Shown in pieces: positions 34,557 to 43,412 of a DNA stretch of 64,000 nucleotides. The DNA lies in NCBI RefSeq assembly GCF_900108015.1, contig NZ_FNVP01000007.1, positions 1 to 64,000 on the forward strand. Reading direction: 5' to 3'. The translations under genes were made by a program, and so were the position numbers. The first letter of the stretch is position 1. Each line of letters opens with the position of its first letter. Under the pieces are notes generated by a model. It saw only the letters and a program-made list of their open reading frames with translations, had not been told where the DNA came from and ran no database searches. This stretch comes from Flavobacterium urumqiense. GTDB taxonomy: Bacteria > Bacteroidota > Bacteroidia > Flavobacteriales > Flavobacteriaceae.

Positions 34557-35604
34557 AATAATCTCCCGACCTTCCTGTAATTAATAGATCACTTGGTATT
34601 TCAGATTTTGTAACTCTTTTTCCTTCATTTAAAGAGGAATATACAAATCCATTCAACAAAATCATTCCTGCCAAAATTTCATTAGTGGAAATTGGGGCTA
34701 TTCCATTATTCAAAGAAGCATTTAACAATTCTTTAAATGCATTTTCGGTAGCACTGGTATTGATATTTAACACTAATGTTTCTGTTAAATCTTCATAACC
34801 AGAACCTTCATAAATTTCAATTCTTTCACCATCTTTCATTATAGTAATAGTTCCATTCTCACAAACAAGTCTCACATTGAGTCCGTTAGCTTGATTGATT
34901 GAAGCTGACACTCCATTTTCAAATTTTATATATGCATTCAAAATTATTGGATCTTCGTCAATGACTAATCCATGTATATTATTTCCATCAATTAAGCAGG
35001 TACTTTGCAAGTATTCAAACTCGATAGAATCTGAAAAGAATAAAATAATATCTGTTGAATGCGGATGAGTCCAATACAAAGGGCTCCTACCATGTTCTAC
35101 AACAATTTCTTTAAGATTTCCTAACCTTCCCGATTTAAGTATTTTTTTAGCTTCTCTATAAGTATCATGATATCTTCTATTTACACCATAACCAACAGTT
35201 ACATTGTTCTCATTACATATATCAATCGTTTCTTTGCAATCTAATATTGTTCTGCTAATAGGCTTTTCAAAATAGATAATCCGTACACCATTTTGGGCAG
35301 CATACTTTATTATCTCAGTTCTACCTTCAGTTCTAGTAGCTATGCAAAGTACATCTGGTTTAGATTCATTAATTAACGTCTTATAATCAGTATATAATTC
35401 TGACACATTGTAATGCTGACCTAGTCTAAATAATCTATCAGTATCAGTATCACAAAATGCAACGACTTCAAATTGTGGTATATTAATAGCAGATTCAACA
35501 TGACTAATCGGCAGCCAACCATTTGGCACTTTACCTTCTAATCTTTGAGATACTTCTGCTCCCATTCTTCCCAATCCTATTACCGCTACTTTTAACTTTT
35601 CCAT
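34549..35604 (-). CDS. Gfo/Idh/MocA-family oxidoreductase within the pse genes
   Basis: A 351-residue protein with an N-terminal NAD-binding VAVIGLGRMGAEVSQRL and EKPISR catalytic segment. DVLCIATRTEGRTEI and the second-domain SPLYWTHPHSTDIILFF, which has His and Asp residues corresponding to the active-site HxxD region, are present. It overlaps pseG and the dehydrogenase-like gene at 35592 by eight and thirteen bases. Pseudaminic acid synthesis needs no redox step, so this enzyme and its partner probably tailor the sugar or make an additional residue. Function unassigned. Confidence 0.78.
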   Translation of the reverse strand: MEKLKVAVIGLGRMGAEVSQRLEGKVPNGWLPISHVESAINIPQFEVVAFCDTDTDRLFRLGQHYNVSELYTDYKTLINESKPDVLCIATRTEGRTEIIKYAAQNGVRIIYFEKPISRTILDCKETIDICNENNVTVGYGVNRRYHDTYREAKKILKSGRLGNLKEIVVEHGRSPLYWTHPHSTDIILFFSDSIEFEYLQSTCLIDGNNIHGLVIDEDPIILNAYIKFENGVSASINQANGLNVRLVCENGTITIMKDGERIEIYEGSGYEDLTETLVLNINTSATENAFKELLNASLNNGIAPISTNEILAGMILLNGFVYSSLNEGKRVTKSEIPSDLLITGRSGDYYA

Positions 35605-36611
35605 GTGATTAATGATGAAAGCATTTGTGTCTTTCTTTCTAGGTATTTCTCGTATTGCTTTTCTAATTCTGTAAAATTGATCTCGTCTGTTAATAATTCT
35701 TTTGGATTTAGCTTTCCAGAATTAAAGAGCCCTACTATATACTGTAGATTTCTTTTCATATTGAATCTAACATCATGAGGTTGCACTTCAGATTCATTAA
35801 TAAAACTAAGCGCTTTGATTGTTAAATTTTTCGTATATACATATTGAGGATCTAATGGATTAAATGTTGGAGATTGTTGTCCCCTACCAGGAAAACCTAA
35901 ATTAACAATTACTCCTCCTTTTCTAGCAAGTTTTAATGCTAGATGCCAGTCATCCCAAGAATTAGATGTATTAACGATAATATCAAATCCCGTTTCATAT
36001 ACTTCACTGTCCACTTTGCTCAGCTCTTCCTCCGATTTACCAATGCATTTTATGTGCTTTAAGTTTTGTTTCGTTGATACATCTTTTTGATTAGTAAAAA
36101 GATAAGTATTTGCTCCAGCAACATTACTCATTAATGCTGTCGAAACACCTAATACACCTGCTCCTATGATTCCAACCGTATGGCCTTGCTTCACTTCCCC
36201 AGTAATTAAACTATGATAACCTAAGTGGAACAAATAAGCAGTACAAGCATACTTTAGATCTACATTTTGAGATAGTATTAAATAAAAATCATTTGAAGAA
36301 ATAGCAAATTTGTCTCTATGCGATTGAAAAGTAAGAATATAATCCCCAACCAAGACACCTTTAACATCTACACCTATTTCTATTACCTCAGCTACATTAC
36401 AATAACCAACTATTCTTGGGTAAGGATTTCCTGGTCTTAATGGGGTCATACCTGCATATGCAGCTACCTCAGTACCAGGAGAAACACAAGAATAAATTGT
36501 TTCTCCAATTATGTAATCATCATTATATTTTCCAACCTCTATTACTTCATCTTTAAGAATTAAATCTTTAGGAGAATTAAGAGTATAAACTTTACTTATT
36601 AAAGAATTCAT
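35592..36611 (-). CDS. Medium-chain dehydrogenase/reductase-like protein
   Basis: A 339-residue MDR-superfamily protein. Catalytic-domain sequence SCVSPGTEVAAYAG and YPRIVGYCNVAEVIEIGVDV corresponds to the GroES-like half, and HTVGIIGAGVLGVSTALM is the nucleotide-binding glycine motif. VIVNLGFPGRGQQSPTFNPL is also typical of the class. The usual catalytic-zinc Cys and His residues are not all evident, resembling BchC-like and other zinc-deficient members. It lies between pseC and the Gfo/Idh gene with overlaps of 20 and 13 bases. The pair might act in sequence on one substrate; what that is cannot be said. Confidence 0.75.
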   Translation of the reverse strand: MNSLISKVYTLNSPKDLILKDEVIEVGKYNDDYIIGETIYSCVSPGTEVAAYAGMTPLRPGNPYPRIVGYCNVAEVIEIGVDVKGVLVGDYILTFQSHRDKFAISSNDFYLILSQNVDLKYACTAYLFHLGYHSLITGEVKQGHTVGIIGAGVLGVSTALMSNVAGANTYLFTNQKDVSTKQNLKHIKCIGKSEEELSKVDSEVYETGFDIIVNTSNSWDDWHLALKLARKGGVIVNLGFPGRGQQSPTFNPLDPQYVYTKNLTIKALSFINESEVQPHDVRFNMKRNLQYIVGLFNSGKLNPKELLTDEINFTELEKQYEKYLERKTQMLSSLITWKS

Positions 36612-37791
36612 TAATTTTATTAATTACAAATTGTTGTTCTTCGTCACTTAACGATGGATACATTGGTAAACTTATACACCTCTTATAATATGCTTCTGCA
36701 TTTGGCATATCGCCTGCTGCCCATCCAAATTGCTTATAATAAGGCATCAAGTGACAAGGAATATAATGAATTTGAGCAAATATATTATTTTCTCTTAAAT
36801 AATTATATAATCCCAAACGATCTTCTATTTCAATAACATAAAGATGATAAGCATGTCCTTCTACAACACCTGATTGCCCTTTTATAAATGACTTCTCTCT
36901 CAATGCTTCATTATAAATTGCTGCAATTTCTCTTCTTTTTACTAATCCTTCATCTGCTCTTTGCAATTGACTTGTTCCTAAAGCAGCTTGAAAATCAGTC
37001 AATCTATAATTGAATCCTAGCGTTTGCATTTCCATATACCAAGCTGGATAAATACTATTTTCTGTATCCAATCCATTAGCAAAATTTACAGAATTAGTAT
37101 ATTCTGATTCATTTTTAGTAATTCCGTGAGTACGCAATGCCAAAAGCTTTTTATACAGAACTTCATCGTTTGTAGTAACCATCCCACCTTCGCCACAAGT
37201 GATGTGTTTTACTGGATGAAAAGAAAAAATGGCCAAATCAGCAAAACTACTGTTACCGCAATTATGACTTTCAGCATACGAATCAACAAAAAAACCACCT
37301 GGAGCATGGCAAGCATCTTCAATTATCCACAAACCATATTGATCTGCTAATTTTCTGTATGCTTCTAAATCCACAGCTCTACCGGCAAAGTCAACAGGAA
37401 TAATTCCTTTATAAGTTCCTTTTGGAGATGCTTCTAATAATGCTTTTACTTTTTCAATATCCAAAAGATACGTATCGGGATCAATATCTGAGAAAACAAC
37501 TTCTCCACCACAGTAACGCACACAGTTTGCTGATGCCGCAAAAGTGATGGGTGTTGTAATCACTTTGTCCCCATCCTTTACATCTAATGCTAATGCACAT
37601 AAATGCAATGCAGCAGTTCCATTAGAAACAGCTACCGCATAAGTACTTCCTACATATTCTGCAAAAGCTTTTTCGAACTCTAAAATTTTAGGCCCTTGTG
37701 TCAAATAATTGGACTGCAATGCTGCTATAACAACATTAATATCCTCTTGTGTAATATTTTGACGTCCGTAAGGTATTATTTTATCAATCAT
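36592..37791 (-). CDS. pseC: UDP-4-keto-sugar aminotransferase PseC
   Basis: Adds the amino group at C4 to form UDP-4-amino-4,6-dideoxy-beta-L-AltNAc. The 399-residue PLP enzyme begins IPYGRQNITQEDINVVIAAL and continues YLTQGPKILEFEKAF, the PseC start. The Schiff-base Lys is in FSFHPVKHITCGEGG, preceded by EDACHAPGG. TYAVAVSNGTAALHLCALAL is the PLP phosphate site. PseB is the gene immediately upstream (four-base gap), the standard order. It overlaps the following dehydrogenase-like gene by twenty bases. Confidence 0.94.
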   Translation of the reverse strand: MIDKIIPYGRQNITQEDINVVIAALQSNYLTQGPKILEFEKAFAEYVGSTYAVAVSNGTAALHLCALALDVKDGDKVITTPITFAASANCVRYCGGEVVFSDIDPDTYLLDIEKVKALLEASPKGTYKGIIPVDFAGRAVDLEAYRKLADQYGLWIIEDACHAPGGFFVDSYAESHNCGNSSFADLAIFSFHPVKHITCGEGGMVTTNDEVLYKKLLALRTHGITKNESEYTNSVNFANGLDTENSIYPAWYMEMQTLGFNYRLTDFQAALGTSQLQRADEGLVKRREIAAIYNEALREKSFIKGQSGVVEGHAYHLYVIEIEDRLGLYNYLRENNIFAQIHYIPCHLMPYYKQFGWAAGDMPNAEAYYKRCISLPMYPSLSDEEQQFVINKINEFFNK

Positions 37792-37795
37792 AGTA

Positions 37796-38803
37796 TTAAA
37801 AATTTAAATCTACATGTTCTTTAATCAGTAGTCTTAAACCATTTACTGTTTCCCATTCGGCATTCGTTCCTGAATTGTAATTAAATCCTTCAGTAACTTT
37901 TATTGCAGAAAAAGTACTAACAAAATCATCTAAATCAAAATGTGGCACTGAAGGCAAAATAGTATAATATTTCCCTAAGTCATAGGTGTTATAAGAATCG
38001 GAAGAAGTGATCATCTCTTCATGTATTTTTTCACCTGGTCTAATTCCAATAATTTCCAATGTACATTCAGGAGCAACGGCTTTGGCAACATCAGTAATTC
38101 TATAAGAAGGTATTTTAGGGATGAATATTTCCCCTCCCCAAGCTTGATCAATAGCATGCATTACCATATCTACACCTCCTTGTAATGATATATTAAAACG
38201 AGTCATAGTGGCATCCGTGATAGGTAATTTCCCTTCTGCTTTCTTTTTCATAAAAAAAGGAATAACAGAACCGTTTGACCCCATTACGTTACCGTATCGT
38301 ACTACTGAAAACTTAATTGGATTAGTTCCTTTTATATTATTAGCAGCTACAAATAGTTTATCTGAAGTCAATTTAGTCGCACCGTATAAATTAATTGGGG
38401 CACAAGCTTTATCGGTAGACAATGCAACAACATTGCTTACGCTTGTTTGCAAAGCAGCATGGATAACATTTTGTGCACCACCAATATTAGTTTTGATACA
38501 CTCATCCGGATTGTATTCAGCTAAATGCACATGTTTCATTGCGGCAGCGTGAATCACAATATCGACGCCTTGAAAGGCACGTACCAATCTTTGCTCATCT
38601 CTAACATCTCCCAAAAAGAAACGAATTTGAGGAAATTGGCTTTCTGGAAATTCCTGAGCCATTTGAAACTGCTTTTGCTCATCCCTAGAAAGTATAATCA
38701 ATTTCTTAATTTCAGGAAAATTTTTAAAAATATGAGAAGTTAGTGCTTTCCCTAAAGACCCAGTTCCACCAGTTATTAAAATTGTTTTATTTTCAAGATT
38801 CAT
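37796..38803 (-). CDS. pseB: UDP-GlcNAc 4,6-dehydratase (5-inverting) PseB
   Basis: First enzyme of pseudaminic acid synthesis; it dehydrates UDP-GlcNAc and inverts C5 to give the L-arabino 4-keto sugar. The 335-residue soluble SDR protein has ITGGTGSLGKALT, FFLGDVRDEQRLVRAF, HAAAMKHVHLAEYNP and STDKACAPINLYGATKL with the Tyr-x3-Lys pair. These are the PseB forms, and there is no membrane domain, unlike the CapD-like enzyme at 885-2852. It is the first gene of the pse operon, with an 83-base gap after the wzz-like gene. Confidence 0.95.
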   Translation of the reverse strand: MNLENKTILITGGTGSLGKALTSHIFKNFPEIKKLIILSRDEQKQFQMAQEFPESQFPQIRFFLGDVRDEQRLVRAFQGVDIVIHAAAMKHVHLAEYNPDECIKTNIGGAQNVIHAALQTSVSNVVALSTDKACAPINLYGATKLTSDKLFVAANNIKGTNPIKFSVVRYGNVMGSNGSVIPFFMKKKAEGKLPITDATMTRFNISLQGGVDMVMHAIDQAWGGEIFIPKIPSYRITDVAKAVAPECTLEIIGIRPGEKIHEEMITSSDSYNTYDLGKYYTILPSVPHFDLDDFVSTFSAIKVTEGFNYNSGTNAEWETVNGLRLLIKEHVDLNF

Positions 38804-38872
38804 ATTATATATTTTTTTGTGAAATAATACTATTGTTTACCCTCATTGGATAAAATTCTTTTTTTATTCTGT

Positions 38873-38887
38873 TTCTATAGTATAGAA
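38873..38887. promoter_or_regulatory. Perfect palindrome TTCTATAGTATAGAA before the pse operon
   Basis: Fifteen bases form a perfect inverted repeat around one central base in the 83-base gap between the wzz-like stop codon (38888-38890) and pseB. No clear -7 box follows. It might be a protein-binding site controlling the pse genes, but an A+T-rich palindrome of this size can be chance. Confidence 0.25.
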
Positions 38888-39958
38888 CTAAGAGGACACC
38901 ACCTGTGTAAACAATCGCCTACCGACCAATCCCAACACCACCAAAAAACCTGCTAAAACTCCTCCCATTACAATCCCTTTTGTCTTCCCAAACTTTTCTT
39001 TTTTCAAAGGCAAAATAGGTTGATCAATTACTTGAATCAATGGCGTCTCCTTACGTAAAGTTACTTTAGCTAGTTCGGTCTGTTTGACCAACTCGGTCAA
39101 TATAGCGGTATTCGCCTGTACATCTACCTGTCTGCGGGCAGAAGGCGCCCGGCGTACATTCATTGCAGGATTCAATCCAAAAGTATTATCGTTGGCTACT
39201 GCTACACCTGTAATCGCACCATTCAACTCCCTACGAATGGAATCAGTTTGACGTTCTAAAATCAACATATTCTCCCGAGATTTTTTGCTTTTGGTATCGA
39301 TATAAAAGTCCGAAACTTCTTTCACTAAGGCTTCACAAAAATATTTGGAAAACAATTCATTATTAGACACTACGTCAATACTAACAATTGCCACTTTCTT
39401 ATCTTTTTGTCCTACAGCTAATCCACCTTGCGATAGATTCTGATACATCACGCCCAAGATACTATCTTGACCTCTTGTGTAGTTTTTTCGATCCGCTTTT
39501 GGTAAAAACTGAATACCTTTATATTTAGGATTGGCACTCCATTGCTCACGCCATCCTTTATTTTGGATATACATCTCTGCCAGCGAAATAGTCTTACCTT
39601 CCAAAACCACAGGACTCAATAAAGTTTGTTCAACCATGCTTCGGGACTTAAACAACTCCGTCAAATTAGAACCGGTAAAAATACTAGCACCACCACCACC
39701 GAGATCCAGTCCAAACTGACTCGCTAAACCTAAAGCTCCTCCTAGTCCGCCACCGGATTTTTCGTCTTCTAACGCAAAAGACAAAGTTGCGGTATAAACC
39801 GGTTTTTTACTAATGGAATACGCCAATCCTAAACCTGCTCCTATAATCCCCGCCAACACAATAATTTTCCATTGCGAAAGCAAATAAGAAAACCAATCTT
39901 TGGTTTTTTCAAGCAATTCTTTTAAAGAGATTTCGTCGTTAGGTATTTCTTTATTCAT
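38888..39958 (-). CDS. Wzz-like chain-length determinant / polysaccharide co-polymerase
   Basis: An inner-membrane protein of the Wzz/PCP family, thought to set polymer length with Wzy. From the ATG at 39956-39958 it is 356 residues, starting MNKEIPNDEISLKELL; a longer frame would need TTG at 40025-40027. Membrane segments are near residues 35-55 and at the C-terminus (KGIVMGGVLAGFLVVLGLVG). Between them is a Gly-rich stretch (GGGLGGALGLASQFGLDLGG) and a long coiled helical region ending TPLIQVIDQPILPLKKEKFG, the usual Pro-rich run into the second helix. There is no kinase domain. It follows the large OPX gene and could serve the Wzy at 14.2 kb. Confidence 0.86.
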   Translation of the reverse strand: MNKEIPNDEISLKELLEKTKDWFSYLLSQWKIIVLAGIIGAGLGLAYSISKKPVYTATLSFALEDEKSGGGLGGALGLASQFGLDLGGGGASIFTGSNLTELFKSRSMVEQTLLSPVVLEGKTISLAEMYIQNKGWREQWSANPKYKGIQFLPKADRKNYTRGQDSILGVMYQNLSQGGLAVGQKDKKVAIVSIDVVSNNELFSKYFCEALVKEVSDFYIDTKSKKSRENMLILERQTDSIRRELNGAITGVAVANDNTFGLNPAMNVRRAPSARRQVDVQANTAILTELVKQTELAKVTLRKETPLIQVIDQPILPLKKEKFGKTKGIVMGGVLAGFLVVLGLVGRRLFTQVVSS

Positions 39959-40081
39959 TGTATCAAGATTTTTCGCTTGTATTTTATTTAATTGTATGGA
40001 AATGTATATTTTAAATAATGTCGACAAAAGCCTGTTATCTGTTTTTCATTGGTCTCACTTTAGGATAGAGGTATAACAAGT

Positions 40082-40216
40082 GAAATCTGCTATCTGAGAC
40101 TGATCCCTGAAACCTAAACCTGAACACTGACCACTGATCACTGCAATCTGAAAACTGATCACTGCAATCTGAAAACTGATCACTCAACACTGAACACTGA
40201 CCACTGATTACTGACC
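40082..40216. repeat. Heptanucleotide array 4 (CTGANNA), after the large OPX gene
   Basis: Units such as CTGAACA, CTGACCA, CTGATCA and CTGAAAA repeat with a 7-base period up to the stop codon of the OPX gene (40218-40220). A 21-base block, three units long, is exactly duplicated at 40140-40160 and 40161-40181. Confidence 0.75.
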
Positions 40217-40217
40217 A

Positions 40218-42644
40218 TTACCTCAATATCGCAATAATAACCCCTGCCAAACTCGCCAATACTCCAGCTATACTAACAAACTCGCCCGTACTCATTTTTT
40301 TAACTTCTGGTTTTTCCGGAACAATAATTTGCGACCCTGGAGTTACTTTAGGATAAGATCGTATAAATAAGAAAGAATGGGCCACTGCCGCTTTTCCGTT
40401 TGGATAAATAATATAGGCTTTCTTTTTCCAGCCTTTGTTATCGACTCCACCTACAGCACTTAAGTAATAACCGAATCCTTTCCCTTTTTGATAAGGAATT
40501 TCTGAAGTCAACAACACGTTTCCGGTAACTTTTACGCCTTCATTAAAAGCCGCCACTTCAATTTCATCTCCGGGAAACAGCGTGACATTGGTATTACTTT
40601 TTGGATCTTTAACAATCGACTTCCAATCCACAGGTATTGTTGCAAATTTCAAAACTTCCTTTAATTTTTTGGTTAGTTTTTTTTGAATACTGTCTTTTTT
40701 ACCCAGATTCAGATCTACGCTTTCTACCACTTCTATTTGTTTGGCTTGAATAGGTCTTTTGATTTTAACACCATCTATATTCGCCAGCGAAGTCAAACCA
40801 CCGGCTCTTTCAATTACATCAGAGACTCTGTCTTTTTTTGTTGCCAAAACATATTTTCCGGCATAATTCACGGCACCGCTTATCGTTACCATCTCTGGTT
40901 TTTCATACACCGCCATTTTGCGAATATTTACGACATCAAAAGGCTGTAAGGCGAAGTTTTTTAACTGCTCATTGTTGTCTGCTGTTATCTCTAAATTGAA
41001 TAATTGTGCTTTATTAGGATTGGCATCATCAATTGTTTCCGACTTGATCATTCTCGCTACCTCAACTCTTTTGGAAGCCGAACCGGTCAATCCTCCAGCC
41101 TCTACCAACAAATCATTTAAGGTTAAATTTTCATGGTAATCATAAATCCCAGGTTTTTTGATCTCGCCATCAATGGTAATTTTATATTGTTCCACAAAAT
41201 CTAAAATAGAGTACACCGTTACGATATCTTCTTTTTTTAAAGCAATATCTGCTTCAAGGTCGCCTTCCAAAGCTTTCACCAAATTCACATTCACGATTTC
41301 CGTGGTCAAATCTGATTTTAATCGAATGATTGTTGCTCTGTTACTGTACGCATCTTCTTTTAATCCGTCCGCTTTTGCAATCAAATCGGAGATTCGCATG
41401 CCTTCATAAAAAGAATAGGTATCAGGTCTGAAAACCGCACCGTCAATTTTAACACGATTTTCAAAACGGTTTAAAATTTTAGTTACTCTAAATACATCCC
41501 CCGAAGAAGGTTTATAAGTATTAAATTCTGCGAATTTGACATCGCGAACTTTAAACTCTTTGTTTGTTTTTTGCAAAACATTGACCGAAGCGGTGTAAGC
41601 AAATTCGTTGAACCCGGAAGCAAAAGATAATAAATCAGCAAATGTCTCTCCTTTTTTCATTTCAAAAATACCGGGACGCTTCACCTGACCTTCCAAAGTA
41701 ACCCTTTGACTATACGCTGGAATGCGGATAACATCATTATCTTTTAATCCCACATTATCCGATTGATCTCCATTCACTAAAAAGCGATAGATATCTATAT
41801 TTTTATAAACTTTATTATCTCTTAATAATTCTATGTTTCTATAACTTCCATTCTTTCCCGGACCCCCACCTAAAAATAAAGCATTATAAACGGTTGCCAA
41901 AGAAGATATTGAATAATTACCAGGCTGCTTACTGCCTATTATAGTTACTCTAATCGTCCTGATACGACTTAAACTGATTCCAACTTGTGATTGCCCGGAT
42001 CCAACAGTGCTGTACACTCTGGCAATAGCGCCTTTTATTTTTTGGGTTGCCGCTTCTATAGTCATTCCTGAAACGGGAATCTGGCCTACATACTGAATAT
42101 TTACCTTACCTTCCATAGTTACGGGAACAGAGGCATTAAATTCTTGAACGCCATAAACACTAATTTGCAATTCATCTCCTGGTCCAAGTACATAGTTCAC
42201 CGGAGTGGCTAATTTCAAATTGGGTTCGAAATTTAAGGAAGGATTATCAAACAGTTCCGAACCAAAAACCAGTGCATTAATCGAATCTTTTACTTTCGTA
42301 TTGACAATTTTTTCTTGTTTTCTGGTAAGTTCACTTGATTCATCTTCCCCTTTCAGATCATCCTTTTTAGCAGTGGCGGTAGTACTTTTTATTTCTGCTA
42401 AACGAATTTTCAATTTAGCAAACTCAGATGCTGGCATTCCTTTAGCCAAAGCCATCGGTTCCGCTTGCTCGATAGTTACATTATTAGTTTGCAACTGCGT
42501 TTTGATTTTTGCTATATCACTGTCCGATAAATAATCCACCTTCAGTGTGCTCAAATCAGTACTTTTCAACAAATCTTGCGCCATCACTGTTGAGGAGTTA
42601 AAAAGCGCTATAAAAAACACAGCTAGAATAATTACTTTTCTCAT
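40218..42644 (-). CDS. Large multi-SLBB outer-membrane polysaccharide export protein (OPX)
   Basis: An 808-residue exporter of the Wza/OPX class. A signal peptide (residues 1-22, ending VMAQ) without a lipobox is followed by a helical charged region to about 140. The polysaccharide export domain starts at YVLGPGDELQISVYG, and several soluble-ligand-binding SLBB repeats follow, beginning at IRTIRVTIIGSKQPGNYSIS, YSQRVTLEGQVKRPGIFEM, NRVKIDGAVFRPDTY, YKITIDGEIKKPGIYDY, MVTISGAVNYAGKYVL and VKVTGNVLL. The C-terminus has a hydrophobic segment (FVSIAGVLASLAGVIIAILR). The long SLBB stack probably spans the periplasm. It precedes the wzz-like gene. Confidence 0.92.
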   Translation of the reverse strand: MRKVIILAVFFIALFNSSTVMAQDLLKSTDLSTLKVDYLSDSDIAKIKTQLQTNNVTIEQAEPMALAKGMPASEFAKLKIRLAEIKSTTATAKKDDLKGEDESSELTRKQEKIVNTKVKDSINALVFGSELFDNPSLNFEPNLKLATPVNYVLGPGDELQISVYGVQEFNASVPVTMEGKVNIQYVGQIPVSGMTIEAATQKIKGAIARVYSTVGSGQSQVGISLSRIRTIRVTIIGSKQPGNYSISSLATVYNALFLGGGPGKNGSYRNIELLRDNKVYKNIDIYRFLVNGDQSDNVGLKDNDVIRIPAYSQRVTLEGQVKRPGIFEMKKGETFADLLSFASGFNEFAYTASVNVLQKTNKEFKVRDVKFAEFNTYKPSSGDVFRVTKILNRFENRVKIDGAVFRPDTYSFYEGMRISDLIAKADGLKEDAYSNRATIIRLKSDLTTEIVNVNLVKALEGDLEADIALKKEDIVTVYSILDFVEQYKITIDGEIKKPGIYDYHENLTLNDLLVEAGGLTGSASKRVEVARMIKSETIDDANPNKAQLFNLEITADNNEQLKNFALQPFDVVNIRKMAVYEKPEMVTISGAVNYAGKYVLATKKDRVSDVIERAGGLTSLANIDGVKIKRPIQAKQIEVVESVDLNLGKKDSIQKKLTKKLKEVLKFATIPVDWKSIVKDPKSNTNVTLFPGDEIEVAAFNEGVKVTGNVLLTSEIPYQKGKGFGYYLSAVGGVDNKGWKKKAYIIYPNGKAAVAHSFLFIRSYPKVTPGSQIIVPEKPEVKKMSTGEFVSIAGVLASLAGVIIAILR

Positions 42645-42709
42645 GTTTAATCTAAAATTTACAATTTATGTATCGTATTCGATTTGAAAATCTATTCTTA
42701 GGCAACCCT

Positions 42710-42766
42710 GAGAGTAGCAACTCCGCATGGCTTCGCCATAGTAAGCCACACAGTAGGACGTACTCT
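42710..42766 (-). promoter_or_regulatory. Possible structured leader of the OPX gene
   Basis: An AGAGTA...TACTCT pair (42711-42716 and 42761-42766) encloses a hairpin with ATGGC (42727-42731), TTC and GCCAT (42735-42739). The block is G+C-richer than its surroundings and lies 66-122 bases upstream of the OPX start codon, within the expected 5' leader. I do not recognise a known riboswitch. Confidence 0.35.
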
Positions 42767-42897
42767 TTCTCAAAATTTTTACAAAGCTATAGCAAAATTA
42801 CAGGAAAACCTCTAGTTTCGGTAGGAAATATAAAACAAAAAAGACTTTTTTTTGGTTCATATCACGGTACTAAACAATTAACCTCAATTTAGTTTTG

Positions 42898-42905
42898 CGA
42901 AAGTA
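42898..42905 (-). promoter_or_regulatory. Candidate -7 box for the OPX/wzz transcript
   Basis: The minus strand reads TACTTTCGC, a common variant of TAnnTTTG in Flavobacteria, followed by AAAAC. A TTTAG is found about 18 bases upstream in place of TTTG. The OPX ATG is some 250 bases downstream, leaving room for a structured leader. Confidence 0.4.
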
Positions 42906-43223
42906 ATGACAATTGTTCCTAAATGACTAAAAAACGTGAATCATATAAGAAATAACACCATTAAATAAAAAAAAGTTTACAAAATAAAAATATCTCGTAA
43001 ACTTTTAAACTAATTTCTATTTAAAAAGAAATTGTGTATAAACTTTGTGACACCGTTATATGTACAATTATTCAAAGCGTCTATTCTCGACCTAATTTTC
43101 ACAAAAAAATATAAAATGAAATTTTATTTTTTCTATTCGATGATAAATCCATTTGCTATTATTTACGATTTTCAATTGTCCTTAGCTTCCACAGGCGAGC
43201 GTGAAGTGTTTGAAGAATACGTA

Positions 43224-43262
43224 AAAAGAAAAACTGTTTGAGCATAGCGAGTTTTTTCTTTT
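43224..43262. terminator. Terminator-like inverted repeat
   Basis: AAAAGAAAAACT (43224-43235) is nearly the reverse complement of AGTTTTTTCTTTT (43250-43262), with a 14-base loop and one bulged T. The symmetrical A/T-rich flanks could end transcripts from either strand. It sits between the kinase gene and the OPX promoter, which would isolate the two. Confidence 0.45.
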
Positions 43263-43412
43263 AGACTCGAGCCGAAGGCGAACAGAGCAAAGCTAATTCA
43301 AAAACTAATTTGACCGCCGAGGGAGTGAAGACTTGAAATCGAAGATTCATGAATACCAAAAAAATAAGAACCCATGAATATTTTTTTGTTTCTTTTTTGA
43401 TCAAGACAAATC

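Noticed and set aside
38888..40027. Longer Wzz-like reading from a TTG codon
   Set aside because: The ATG at 39956-39958 gives a typical start, and the extra 23 residues resemble non-coding sequence.
42668..42892. 74-codon plus-strand open frame
   Set aside because: It overlaps the proposed OPX leader, lacks family features and faces against all other genes.
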